A DNA stretch of 22,188 nt from contig DDSQ01000157.1 of the NCBI GenBank assembly GCA_002343845.1, forward strand, positions 1,010-23,197, given 5' to 3'. Position 1 is the stretch's first letter; every line of letters begins with the position of its first letter. Shown piece after piece: positions 14,759-21,703 of the stretch. Source of the DNA: Planctomycetes bacterium UBA2386 (GTDB lineage: Bacteria > Planctomycetota > UBA1135 > UBA2386). The notes beneath the pieces were generated by a model. The model saw only the letters and a list, made by a program, of their open reading frames with translations, made no database searches and had not been told where the DNA came from. The position numbers were made by a program, and so were the translations under genes.

Positions 14759-15207
14759 TCGTCGCCGACACGGGCCTGCTCGCCGACCTCGCGCCCCTGC
14801 TCGCGCGCCAACGCGTGGTCGCCATCGTCCTCGCGGTGGTCGCCGTGGTGGCGGTGTTCGAACTCGTGCGCCGTCGCAAGCTGCGCGAGGAGTACTCCTG
14901 GTTCTGGGTCGCGACCGCGTTGCTGGTGGCGCTGCTGGCGTGGAGCCAGGACCTGCTGCTGACCCTGAGCCGCTGGATCGGCTCGTCGAACTCGGCGTCG
15001 ACGCTGTTCTTCGGCGCGCTGCTGCTGCTGTTCGCTCTGGTGCTGCAGTTCTCCGTGCGCCTGAGCCGCCTGACGCACCGCCATCGCACGCTCGGCCAGC
15101 GGCTGGCGTTGCTCGAAGCGGAAGTGCTGCGCCTGCGCGAGAAGTTGCCGGCTGAGCCCGCTGCGCCGGCACAGCCTGCCGAGAAGGCGCGCGACCACGT
15201 CGCATGA
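14755..15207 (+). CDS. DUF2304 membrane protein, partner of the GT2 enzyme
   Basis: This is 150 residues from GTG 14755, which overlaps the glycosyltransferase stop (GTGA). A GAGGTGG Shine-Dalgarno-like run lies just upstream, one of the few in the window and consistent with translational coupling. Three hydrophobic segments (about 20-37, 48-65, 83-102) are followed by a predicted coiled coil (about 103-132, LGQRLALLEAEVLRLREK) and an Ala/Pro-rich tail. DUF2304 proteins are uncharacterised and commonly sit beside small GT2 enzymes, which suggests an accessory or anchoring role. A slightly earlier GTG at 14749 is possible. The stop overlaps the following ATG (ATGA). Confidence 0.85.
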   Translation: MIVADTGLLADLAPLLARQRVVAIVLAVVAVVAVFELVRRRKLREEYSWFWVATALLVALLAWSQDLLLTLSRWIGSSNSASTLFFGALLLLFALVLQFSVRLSRLTHRHRTLGQRLALLEAEVLRLREKLPAEPAAPAQPAEKARDHVA

Positions 15208-15716
15208 CCGCGGGCTCTGGCGACGACGCCGCCCGCCTCGCCCGCATCGTCGCCGCCGAGTTCCGCCGGCGGCTGCTCGAAGAACAACTGCCCCGCCTGC
15301 GCCGCTGCGTCGACCTGCTCGGCGACCGGCGCGTGTGGGAGCGGCCCGCACCGCACTGCAATTCGGTCGGCAACCTGCTGCTGCACCTGTGCGGCAACAC
15401 GACGCAGTGGATCCTCGCGACGTTCGGCGCCGTCGCCGACGCGCGCGATCGACCGGCCGAGTTCGCCGCGACGGAAGGCGCCACCGGCACGGAACTGATC
15501 GGCCGCCTCGAGGCCGTGTTCGTCGCCGCCTGCGCGTGCGTCGATCGGCTGGCCGTCGACGAACTGCTGCGCGAACGGACCGTGCAGCGCCGCTACCGGG
15601 AGACGGGATTGTCGGCGGTGCTGCACGTGCTCGAGCACTGCGCCGGCCACGCCTACCAGGTCTACGCCGAGACCAAGCGGGCGACCGGTCAGGACCTGAA
15701 GTTCTACGACCTCTGA
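15204..15716 (+). CDS. DinB-like (DUF1572) protein
   Basis: This is a 170-residue, all-helical protein that starts in an ATGA overlap with DUF2304. It has the DinB/DUF1572 four-helix pattern: WERPAPHCNSVGNLLLHLCG with the first His-containing helix (near 48-67), a loop, then SAVLHVLEHCAGHAYQV near 134-150, which supplies two more His. Three His residues at these points form the usual metal site of this superfamily. Members often act as thiol transferases or metal-dependent hydrolases; the substrate here is unknown. Its 3' end overlaps the convergent RsmB-like gene by 13 bp. Confidence 0.82.
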   Translation: MTAGSGDDAARLARIVAAEFRRRLLEEQLPRLRRCVDLLGDRRVWERPAPHCNSVGNLLLHLCGNTTQWILATFGAVADARDRPAEFAATEGATGTELIGRLEAVFVAACACVDRLAVDELLRERTVQRRYRETGLSAVLHVLEHCAGHAYQVYAETKRATGQDLKFYDL

Positions 15717-17047
15717 TCGGTCGGGCGCGCCGGCCGCGGGCGCCGCAGCACCGCGGCGAAGAAGCCGTCGCAGCCGTGCACATCGGGGCGCAGCGACAGG
15801 AACGTCCCGCTCGGGTCGGTGAATGCGCGCGAACCGGCACCGCCTAGGATCTCGGCGACGCGCACGAGTTCGAGTCCCGGCGCCGCGGCGAGCGCGCGCT
15901 CGACCTGCCGTTCGTTCTCGTCACGCAGCAGCGAGCACGTCGCGTAGACGAGCCGGGCGCCCGGACGCAGCGCCGCACACCCGCGCGCCAGCAGATCCGC
16001 CTGCGTGCGCGCGAGCGCGCGCAGATCGGCCTCGCCGACGCGCCAGCGGCCTTCCGGACGCCGCCGCCACGAACCCGTGCCGCTGCACGGCGCGTCGACC
16101 AGGATGCGATCGGCGTGCGTGGCGAACGCGGCGACCGCAGCAGGCCAGGCGCCATCACCGAGCGCGTGCACCTCGACGTTCTGCGCGCCGGCGCGACGGG
16201 CGCGTTCGCGCAGCGCCTGCAGCCGGCGTTCGTGCACGTCGACGGCCATCACCACGCCCCGATTCTGCAGCATCGCCGCCAGGGCCAGGGTCTTCCCGCC
16301 GTTGCCGGCGCACAGGTCGAGCACCTTGCCGCCGGGCGGCGGTGCGACGACCGCGGCGACGAGCTGGCTCGCTTCGTCCTGCTGCTCGAAAGCGCCGCGC
16401 CGGTACGCCGCGGTCGCGAACAGGTCGTGGTCGCCGAGAACGTGCAGCGCGGTCGCCGCGTGCACGGCCGGCGTCGTCGGAACGCCCTCGGTCGACAGCT
16501 CGGCCGCGAGCGCTTCGCGCGACGGCACCCGCAGCAGGTTGGCGCGGAGCGTGCGCGGCGGCGGGGCCGCGAGGGCTCGCGCCACACCATCGGCCGCCTC
16601 GCCGAACTGCGCGATCGCGGCGCGCGCGAACCAGTCCGGCACCGAGTGCCGCCGGCCGAACCGCACGACTGCGTCCGCGGTCGCGGCGATCGCCTCGTCG
16701 GCGCCGAGCAGCGGCGCGAAGTCGAGGTCGCCGCCGCAGCTCGCCGCGAACTGGCGTGCCGCCCCGTCGGCGAGCAGTTCGTCGCGTTCGACCGCGCTCG
16801 CGAGCACCAGCGCCAACGCCCTGGCTCGCGACGGCAGCGCCGCGAGGCCACGCGCGCCGACGAGCCCGAACTCGAGCCGTCGCATCGCGGCCAACGCCTG
16901 GCCAGCCCGCCGCGCCACCTCCGCGCGCTCGTTCGCCGCCGCCTCGCGCAGCCACGGCATCGCCGCGATCGCCTCGCGCGGCGCGCGCCCGGCGTCGAAC
17001 CAGGCCGCGACCACGTCCGCGGCCCACTGCACGACCTGCGCGTTCAT
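15704..17047 (-). CDS. rsmB: RsmB-like 16S rRNA m5C methyltransferase
   Basis: This is a 447-residue protein. The N-terminal half (about 1-150) is helical and NusB-like; the C-terminal half is the SAM-dependent RNA m5C domain. Visible motifs are the SAM loop DLCAGNGGKT (244-253), motif IV VDAPCSGTGSW with Cys321, and motif VI YATCSLL with Cys371, the presumed nucleophile that attacks C6 of the target cytosine. The last part, GTFLSLRPDVHGCDGFFAAVL, is typical. In E. coli RsmB modifies C967 of 16S rRNA. The substrate here is inferred from domain order only; an RNA m5C enzyme of the NSUN/RsmF type is an alternative. It begins 5 bases after the end of rlmH, so they are likely cotranscribed and functionally linked to ribosome maturation. 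Confidence 0.85.
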   Translation of the reverse strand: MNAQVVQWAADVVAAWFDAGRAPREAIAAMPWLREAAANERAEVARRAGQALAAMRRLEFGLVGARGLAALPSRARALALVLASAVERDELLADGAARQFAASCGGDLDFAPLLGADEAIAATADAVVRFGRRHSVPDWFARAAIAQFGEAADGVARALAAPPPRTLRANLLRVPSREALAAELSTEGVPTTPAVHAATALHVLGDHDLFATAAYRRGAFEQQDEASQLVAAVVAPPPGGKVLDLCAGNGGKTLALAAMLQNRGVVMAVDVHERRLQALRERARRAGAQNVEVHALGDGAWPAAVAAFATHADRILVDAPCSGTGSWRRRPEGRWRVGEADLRALARTQADLLARGCAALRPGARLVYATCSLLRDENERQVERALAAAPGLELVRVAEILGGAGSRAFTDPSGTFLSLRPDVHGCDGFFAAVLRRPRPARPTDQRS

Positions 17048-17051
17048 CGGC

Positions 17052-17519
17052 TCACTTGTGGTACGGATGCCCGGCCAGCAGGGAGGCCGCGCGGTAGAGC
17101 TGCTCGACGACGACGATGCGCACGAGTCCGTGCGGCAGCGTCATCGCCGACAACGCGACGCGATGCGCAGCAGCAGCACGCAGCGCCGGATCGAGTCCGT
17201 CGGCGCCGCCGACCAGCAGTGCGACGGTGCGACCTTCGCGTTGCCACGACCGCAGGCGCTCGGCGAGCGTCGCCGTGGACCACGCCTCGCCACGTTCGTC
17301 GAGCGCCACCAGCAAAGCACCCTTCGGCGCCGCCGCCCGCAGCCGTTCCGCTTCGTCGGCCTGCACGCGCTCGGTCGCGGCACTTCGGGTGCGGGCCGCC
17401 GGCTTGACCTCGACGAGTTCGAAGCCCCACTCACGCGGCAGGCGCCGTTCGTACTCGCGGCATCCCTCGAGCACCCACGACGGCTGCTTGTGCGACACCG
17501 TCAACAGCCGCAGTTTCAT
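17052..17519 (-). CDS. rlmH: 23S rRNA pseudouridine-1915 N3-methyltransferase RlmH
   Basis: This is a 155-residue protein. RlmH uses S-adenosylmethionine to methylate pseudouridine 1915 in helix 69 of 23S rRNA on assembled ribosomes. It is a small SPOUT enzyme. The SPOUT trefoil-knot signatures are clear: LLVALDERGEAWST near 68-81, then a TVALLVGGADGLDPALRAAA run that holds the SAM loop, a HGLVRIVVVEQLYRA helix, and the invariant C-terminus GHPYHK. Length is normal for the family. It follows the acyltransferase gene by 19 bases and precedes the RsmB-like gene by 4. I see no Shine-Dalgarno sequence at its ATG (17519). Confidence 0.95.
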   Translation of the reverse strand: MKLRLLTVSHKQPSWVLEGCREYERRLPREWGFELVEVKPAARTRSAATERVQADEAERLRAAAPKGALLVALDERGEAWSTATLAERLRSWQREGRTVALLVGGADGLDPALRAAAAHRVALSAMTLPHGLVRIVVVEQLYRAASLLAGHPYHK

Positions 17520-17538
17520 CGTCGACCTGCCCGCGCGC

Positions 17539-18513
17539 TCACCACAGCGGCTCCCAGCGTTTCCACTGGAACGGGTCGCGCCGGATCGCCGTCTCGACCT
17601 CACCCGCGAACCGCTCGACCGCGGCCCGCAGGTCGGCGTTCCGATCCGCGGTGCGCGCGACGCGGAACGGCTTCTTGGCGACGACGCAGTAGTGGCGCCG
17701 CCCCTGGCGGTAGACGAACGTCGGCACCACCGGCACGTCGGCGGCGCGCGCCAACGCGAACGGACCGACGGGCATCTGCACCGGATGCCCGAAGCACGAC
17801 GCCGGCATCGCCACCATGCCCGCCTTGGCGCGGTCGCCGGCGAGGCAGACGACGTCGCCGCTTCGCAACGCCGAGAGCAACGACGCGCCGAGCGCCAGGT
17901 CGTCGTCGAGGAAGTGCGTGACGATGCGCGCGTGCGGATGGCTCGCCAGCAGCTCGGCGATCACGCGCTGCGTGCCTTCGTGCTCCTCGCGCTCGCGCAC
18001 GACGTGCAGGCGGCGCGAACCCTCGGTCACCGGCATCAGCTGCCCGATCTCCCACATGCCGACGTGGCCGGTCACGATCACGAAGCCCTTCGGGTCGGCG
18101 AGCAGATCGGGCCATTCGTCGCCTTCGCGGTCGGCGCGCGGCGCGAAGTCGGGTTGGAACTGCTCGAAGCGCTCGACCAGGCACCACGCGTGCTCCTTGA
18201 AGAAGCGGAAGATGCGCAGTTGGCGCCGGAAGAACCCGGCGCGGCCGAGGATGTGGTCGAGGTGGCGCGTGACGATGCGCCGCGGCCGCACGAGGCAGCA
18301 GAAGAACACCGCGCTCCACAGCCACACCATCGTCACGCGCCGGAACTCGGAGCCGCGGGCGACCCACATGATCGCGCTCAGCCAGAACGTGCCGGTGATG
18401 TGGAAGCGGCCGAGCAGACGGCGCGACCAGGTGTCGCCGCGCGCCGCCTGCGAGTTCTCGCTCGCGCGCAGGGGCGCGTCGCCGGGAACGGTGGTGGCAG
18501 GCGTCGTGGTCAC
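17539..18513 (-). CDS. LpxL/HtrB-type lysophospholipid acyltransferase
   Basis: This is 324 residues from GTG 18513. A hydrophobic anchor (about 61-75, TMVWLWSAVFFCCLV) follows a basic N-terminus. The catalytic HX4E motif is TGHVGMWE (His150, Glu155). Downstream are a RERxxHxGT-like helix, a GDRAKAG block (the usual GDR-x-G) and a PVVPTFVYR strand, all in family order. Such enzymes add an acyl chain to lipid A precursors or related lipids on the inner membrane, which fits a cell with a diderm-type envelope. The TACCGT box at 18528-18533 predicts a leader of about 7 bases. It heads a three-gene unit with rlmH and the RsmB-like gene. Confidence 0.88.
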   Translation of the reverse strand: MTTTPATTVPGDAPLRASENSQAARGDTWSRRLLGRFHITGTFWLSAIMWVARGSEFRRVTMVWLWSAVFFCCLVRPRRIVTRHLDHILGRAGFFRRQLRIFRFFKEHAWCLVERFEQFQPDFAPRADREGDEWPDLLADPKGFVIVTGHVGMWEIGQLMPVTEGSRRLHVVREREEHEGTQRVIAELLASHPHARIVTHFLDDDLALGASLLSALRSGDVVCLAGDRAKAGMVAMPASCFGHPVQMPVGPFALARAADVPVVPTFVYRQGRRHYCVVAKKPFRVARTADRNADLRAAVERFAGEVETAIRRDPFQWKRWEPLW

Positions 18514-18527
18514 GGCGAGGGGGCGGC

Positions 18528-18557
18528 ACGGTAGCGAGCCCGCCGGGGTTGCTGCAA
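18528..18557 (-). promoter_or_regulatory. Promoter of acyltransferase-rlmH-rsmB unit
   Basis: On the minus strand TTGCAG (18557-18552) and TACCGT (18533-18528) are 18 bases apart. The -10 box ends 14 bases before the GTG at 18513, so the leader is very short. Confidence 0.45.
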
Positions 18558-18583
18558 ATGCGGCTCGTCGGCGCCGCCGCGGC

Positions 18584-18589
18584 TACCGT
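18584..18589 (+). promoter_or_regulatory. -10 box TACCGT, 7 nt before GTG of NTAQ1-like gene
   Basis: TACCGT ends 7 bases before the GTG at 18597. It decides between that start and two upstream in-frame ATGs (18549 and 18558) that would lie before the promoter. No Shine-Dalgarno sequence or good -35 box is visible. Confidence 0.45.
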
Positions 18590-18596
18590 CCTCGGC

Positions 18597-19148
18597 GTGG
18601 CTTCACCGGCCGATCCCTGGGACGACGTGCGCGCTCGCGCCGACTGGCAGCCGTACTTCTGCGAAGAGAACGTCGCGCGGCTGTTGGCGGGCGGCGCGCT
18701 GCCGGAACCTGGCGCTGCCGTGTTCGTGACCAACCACGCGCAGCAGGTCGCGATGTGGGGCCAGCGCGCGGCCACGGAGGATCCGATCCTCTGGGACTAC
18801 CACGTCGTCGTGCTGCTGCCGCGCGCGCGCCTCGTGCTCGACCTCGACGACCGCGAACGGTTCGCCTGGCCGGTCGATGCCTGGCTCGCCCACGCCTTCC
18901 GCGCGACGGCGCAAGCACTGCGGCCGCACTTCCGCATCGTGCCGCAGGCGGCGTTCGCGGCGACGTTCTCGAGCGACCGTTCGCACATGCGCGACGAGCG
19001 CGGACGCCACCGCCAGCCATTCCCGCCGTGGCCCGCACCGTTCCGACCGCTGCTCGGCCACACCCTGCCGCGCTTCCTCGACCTCCACGACGGCATCGCC
19101 GGGATCGTCACCGACGCCGACGGCTTGCTCACGTTCGCCGTCTCGTGA
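18597..19148 (+). CDS. NTAQ1: Protein N-terminal glutamine amidohydrolase (NTAQ1-like)
   Basis: This is 183 residues from GTG 18597; human NTAQ1 is about 205. The family order is followed throughout: YFCEENVARLL (20-30) with catalytic Cys22, ILWDYHVVVLL (64-74) with His69, VLDLDD (80-85) with Asp82, a hydrophobic HFRIVPQAAFAATF stretch, the diagnostic SSDRSHM and a closing PFPPWPAP. In human NTAQ1 Cys28, His81 and Asp97 form the triad, so the active site looks intact. The enzyme deamidates an N-terminal Gln of proteins to Glu, the first step of the Gln branch of N-degron degradation in eukaryotes. An in-frame ATG at 18558 would add a short hydrophobic stretch that resembles a signal peptide, so cytosolic location rests on the start choice. 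The 3' end overlaps the convergent MFS gene by 20 bp. Confidence 0.85.
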   Translation: MASPADPWDDVRARADWQPYFCEENVARLLAGGALPEPGAAVFVTNHAQQVAMWGQRAATEDPILWDYHVVVLLPRARLVLDLDDRERFAWPVDAWLAHAFRATAQALRPHFRIVPQAAFAATFSSDRSHMRDERGRHRQPFPPWPAPFRPLLGHTLPRFLDLHDGIAGIVTDADGLLTFAVS

Positions 19149-20337
19149 CGCGGTGCACAACGACCGCGAGCGCCGCCGACGCGAGCGCCACGAGCCCGAG
19201 CGTTCCGAACAGACCAGCGACGCCCCATGCCGCGTAGGCGCGAGCCATGGCACCACCGGCCAGCACGGCGCCGAACGAACCGGCACCGTCGACGATGCCG
19301 AGCCGCCGCGAACGGCCCAGCGCCGGGCCGCGCAGCGGCAACAGTCCGCTCGCGAGCGTCATCGGCATTGCCATCATGGCGCTGACGAAGGCCAATCCGA
19401 CGACCAGCGTCGTGGCCGTCGGCGCCGCATCGCACGCCAACCCTCCGAGCGCCAGAGCACCCGCGAGCGCGGGGGCTGCGGTGACGGCGAGCAGCGCGCG
19501 CGGGTGCCGATCGGCGCACGCCCCGGCGACCAGCGCGCCAGCCCCGCTGACCAACGGCAGCAGCAGGCTCGCGCGCACGGCATCGGCGGCCGCGAACGCG
19601 CACGCCTCGACCAGCAATAGCGGCGTCCACAACGACAGCGTCTCGCGCACCATCGCCAGCCCGAAGTTCATCGGCGCCAACACGCCGAGTGGTGCCGCGC
19701 CCCCCACCGCAGACGCCACAGCCTCGGGCGGCAGCGCGCCGTCCGGACTGCTGCGAGCGCGCGTCACGAACAGCACCACGCCGACCACGGCGCTCGCGAC
19801 CAAGAGACCCGTCGCCGCCGTGCCGAGCACGTGCGCATCACGGCCGCCGTTCGCGACGACCGCCGCATACAGAGCCCGCACCGCGGCGTCGCCGACGAGG
19901 TAGCTCTGCGACGCGAACGCCATCGCCGTGGCGAGCCGCGCGCGCGGCGAGACCGCGGCGACGACGCCACCGAGAGCCGGCCACGCGCAGCCGAGCACGG
20001 CCATGCCGGCGACGCGGCACGCGGCGAACGCGGCCGGCGTGGCCGCCTGCAGCGCGAGCAGTTCGGCGAGCCCCGCACCCGCGAGCGCGATCACGAACAT
20101 CCGCCGCCCGCCGAACCGATCGGCGAGCAGGCCGCCCGCGAGCTTGCCGAAGGCGTAGACGAGCATGCCGAGCGAAGCGATGTCGGGCAGGGCCGCACGC
20201 ATCGCCGCGCGCGCCGGGTCCGCCGCCCACAGCGGCGCGAGCGCCGCCAGGTCGGCGCGATGGAAGTAGCTGGCCGCGTAGCCGACGAACAACGCGCCGA
20301 GCACGAGCAGCGGCAGACGTTCGCGGGGGACGGACAC
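19129..20337 (-). CDS. MFS transporter, OPA/GlpT-like
   Basis: This is 402 residues from GTG 20337. About twelve hydrophobic segments are visible. The first (8-25) ends in SYFHRADLAALAP, like the Y-x-x-R-x-x-x-x-x-x-x-P signature of the GlpT/UhpT (organophosphate:phosphate antiporter) family. The MFS loop 2-3 motif follows as GKLAGGLLADRFGGRRMF. A second-half loop motif, GACADRHPRAL, is also present. The substrate cannot be told from sequence; a charged, small solute is the family expectation. The GTG start is preferred: the ATG 15 bases upstream is out of frame, and an AATGAT box lies 9 bases before the GTG. It is divergent from the PLP enzyme, so the two could share a substrate, which is speculative. 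Confidence 0.88.
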   Translation of the reverse strand: MSVPRERLPLLVLGALFVGYAASYFHRADLAALAPLWAADPARAAMRAALPDIASLGMLVYAFGKLAGGLLADRFGGRRMFVIALAGAGLAELLALQAATPAAFAACRVAGMAVLGCAWPALGGVVAAVSPRARLATAMAFASQSYLVGDAAVRALYAAVVANGGRDAHVLGTAATGLLVASAVVGVVLFVTRARSSPDGALPPEAVASAVGGAAPLGVLAPMNFGLAMVRETLSLWTPLLLVEACAFAAADAVRASLLLPLVSGAGALVAGACADRHPRALLAVTAAPALAGALALGGLACDAAPTATTLVVGLAFVSAMMAMPMTLASGLLPLRGPALGRSRRLGIVDGAGSFGAVLAGGAMARAYAAWGVAGLFGTLGLVALASAALAVVVHRVTRRRT

Positions 20338-20391
20338 GGACGCGCGATCATTGCCGCGGCAGGCGGCGATGGAAGGTCCGTGGCGACGCCG

Positions 20392-20397
20392 TAGGCT
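20392..20397 (+). promoter_or_regulatory. -10 box TAGGCT, 6 nt before GTG
   Basis: TAGGCT ends 6 bases before the GTG at 20404, the start of the PLP enzyme. The first transcribed base is predicted at or beside the start codon. No Shine-Dalgarno sequence is present. Confidence 0.5.
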
Positions 20398-20403
20398 CAG
20401 CGC

Positions 20404-21528
20404 GTGCCCCACGAAGCGCTGACCTCGCTGCGCACGCCGTGCCTCGTGCTCGACGAACCGACGATGCGCGCGAACTGCGCCCGCATGCGCGCGCAGCTGG
20501 ATCGCCTCGGCGTCGCCGCCCGCCCACACGTCAAGACCGGCAAGTCGGTGCCCGTCGCCGCGGCGATGTCGTCGACGCCGTTCGGGCCGATCACCGTGTC
20601 GACGCTCGCCGAGGCGGAGCACTTCGTCGCCGCCGGCCACCGCGACGTGCTCTACGCGGTCGGCATCGCACCCGGCAAGCTCGACCACGTCGCCGACCTG
20701 CGCGCCCGCGGCTGCGACCTCACCGTCGTCGTCGACGGCGTCGACGCAGCCCGGGCCGTGGCGACGCGTGGTGCTGGCATCCCGGCGCTGCTCGAGATCG
20801 ACAGCGACGACCACCGCGCCGGCATCCGCCCGGACGACGACTCGCTGCTGGCCACCGCGGCGACGCTCGCGCGCGGCGGCGTCGTTCGCGGCGTGATGAC
20901 GCACGCCGGCGCGTCGTACGCGTGCCGTTCCGCCGCCGCGATCACGGCGATGGCCGAACAGGAACGCGCCGCCGTCGTGCGCGCCGCGGAGCGCCTGCGC
21001 GCCGCCGGCCACGCCACGCCGGTCGTCAGCGTCGGCAGCACGCCGACGGCCCTGTTCGCCGAGCACCTGCGCGGCGTCACCGAGGCGCGCGCCGGCGTCT
21101 ACGTGTTCATGGACCTGGTGATGGCGGGCCTCGGCGTGTGCACCCTCGCCGACATCGCCATCTCGACCCTGGTCGCCGTGATCGGCCACCAGCCGCGCAA
21201 GCACTGGCTGATCACCGACGGCGGCTGGATGGCGTTGTCGCGCGACCGCGGCACGCGTGAGCACGCGATCGACCAGGGCTACGGCGTGGTGTGCGACGTG
21301 CGCGGCCGGATCATCGACGGGATGGTCGTGATCGACACCAACCAGGAGCACGGCATCGTCGCGCGGCGCGACGGCGGCCCGATCGACCTGGCCGCCTTCC
21401 CACCGGGCACGTTGCTGCGCGTGTTGCCCAACCACGCGTGCGCCACCGCGGCCCAGCACGACCGCTACCACGTCGTCCACGGCAGTCCGGAGGTCACGGC
21501 GACGTGGCCGCGGTTGCGGGGCTGGTGA
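20404..21528 (+). CDS. DSD1-family PLP enzyme (D-threonine aldolase / D-serine dehydratase-like)
   Basis: This is a 374-residue protein starting at GTG 20404. The fold-type III (alanine racemase-like) barrel begins with TPCLVLDEPTMRANCARM, and the PLP-binding lysine is Lys44 in RPHVKTGKS (family: RPHxKTHK). The C-terminal beta domain carries the metal site PNHACAT (His344, Cys346), as in DSD1 and D-threonine aldolase. Members cleave D-3-hydroxy amino acids to glycine and an aldehyde, or dehydrate D-serine to pyruvate and ammonia; the sequence does not decide between these. The Gly replacing His right after KT is a change from the common RPHxKTHK. The gene is divergent from the MFS transporter and is followed by a 175-base spacer. 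Confidence 0.88.
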   Translation: MPHEALTSLRTPCLVLDEPTMRANCARMRAQLDRLGVAARPHVKTGKSVPVAAAMSSTPFGPITVSTLAEAEHFVAAGHRDVLYAVGIAPGKLDHVADLRARGCDLTVVVDGVDAARAVATRGAGIPALLEIDSDDHRAGIRPDDDSLLATAATLARGGVVRGVMTHAGASYACRSAAAITAMAEQERAAVVRAAERLRAAGHATPVVSVGSTPTALFAEHLRGVTEARAGVYVFMDLVMAGLGVCTLADIAISTLVAVIGHQPRKHWLITDGGWMALSRDRGTREHAIDQGYGVVCDVRGRIIDGMVVIDTNQEHGIVARRDGGPIDLAAFPPGTLLRVLPNHACATAAQHDRYHVVHGSPEVTATWPRLRGW

Positions 21529-21544
21529 ACGGCGCGCCGTTCGC

Positions 21545-21550
21545 TATCCT
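21545..21550 (+). promoter_or_regulatory. Probable -10 box TATCCT upstream of helicase leader
   Basis: TATCCT lies 17 bases after the stop codon of the PLP enzyme and is the best -10 candidate in the spacer. Transcription from near 21557 would give the helicase mRNA a leader of about 147 bases, far longer than others here. No strong -35 box is visible. Confidence 0.4.
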
Positions 21551-21585
21551 GCTCGCCTTCCAAAGACACCCCGCGCACCCGCCCT

Positions 21586-21688
21586 GGTCCCGAAGGACCT
21601 TCGGCGCACCCGGTGCACCGAAGGGGGAAACGACCAGCCTGTTCGATGTTCGCGGCGCCTACCGCAGGAGCGGTGATTCGCCGAGGCG
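21586..21688 (+). promoter_or_regulatory. Structured 5' leader of DEAD-box helicase
   Basis: Several perfect inverted repeats sit between the PLP enzyme and the helicase. They are GGTCC-CGAA-GGACC (21586-21599); CCTTCGG (21598-21604) pairing with CCGAAGG (21618-21624), with an inner GCAC/GTGC stem (21606-21616); and ACCGC-AGGA-GCGGT (21661-21674) enclosed by CGCCT (21656-21660) and AGGCG (21684-21688). CCTTCGG could also pair with the upstream CCGAAGG (21590-21596), so the first two stems compete in part. No T-run follows, so it is not a simple terminator. Confidence 0.5.
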
Positions 21689-21703
21689 TGGTCCCGATTG
21701 CCA

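Noticed and set aside
18549..18596. An upstream ATG start for the NTAQ1-like gene that gives a signal-peptide-like N-terminus
   Set aside because: The TACCGT box lies between it and the GTG at 18597, and NTAQ1 enzymes act in the cytoplasm. Not fully excluded, so it is mentioned with the gene.
20338..21480. A long N-terminal extension of the MFS transporter across the PLP enzyme gene
   Set aside because: It is antisense to a clear PLP enzyme, and the first membrane segment and family motif start at the GTG at 20337.
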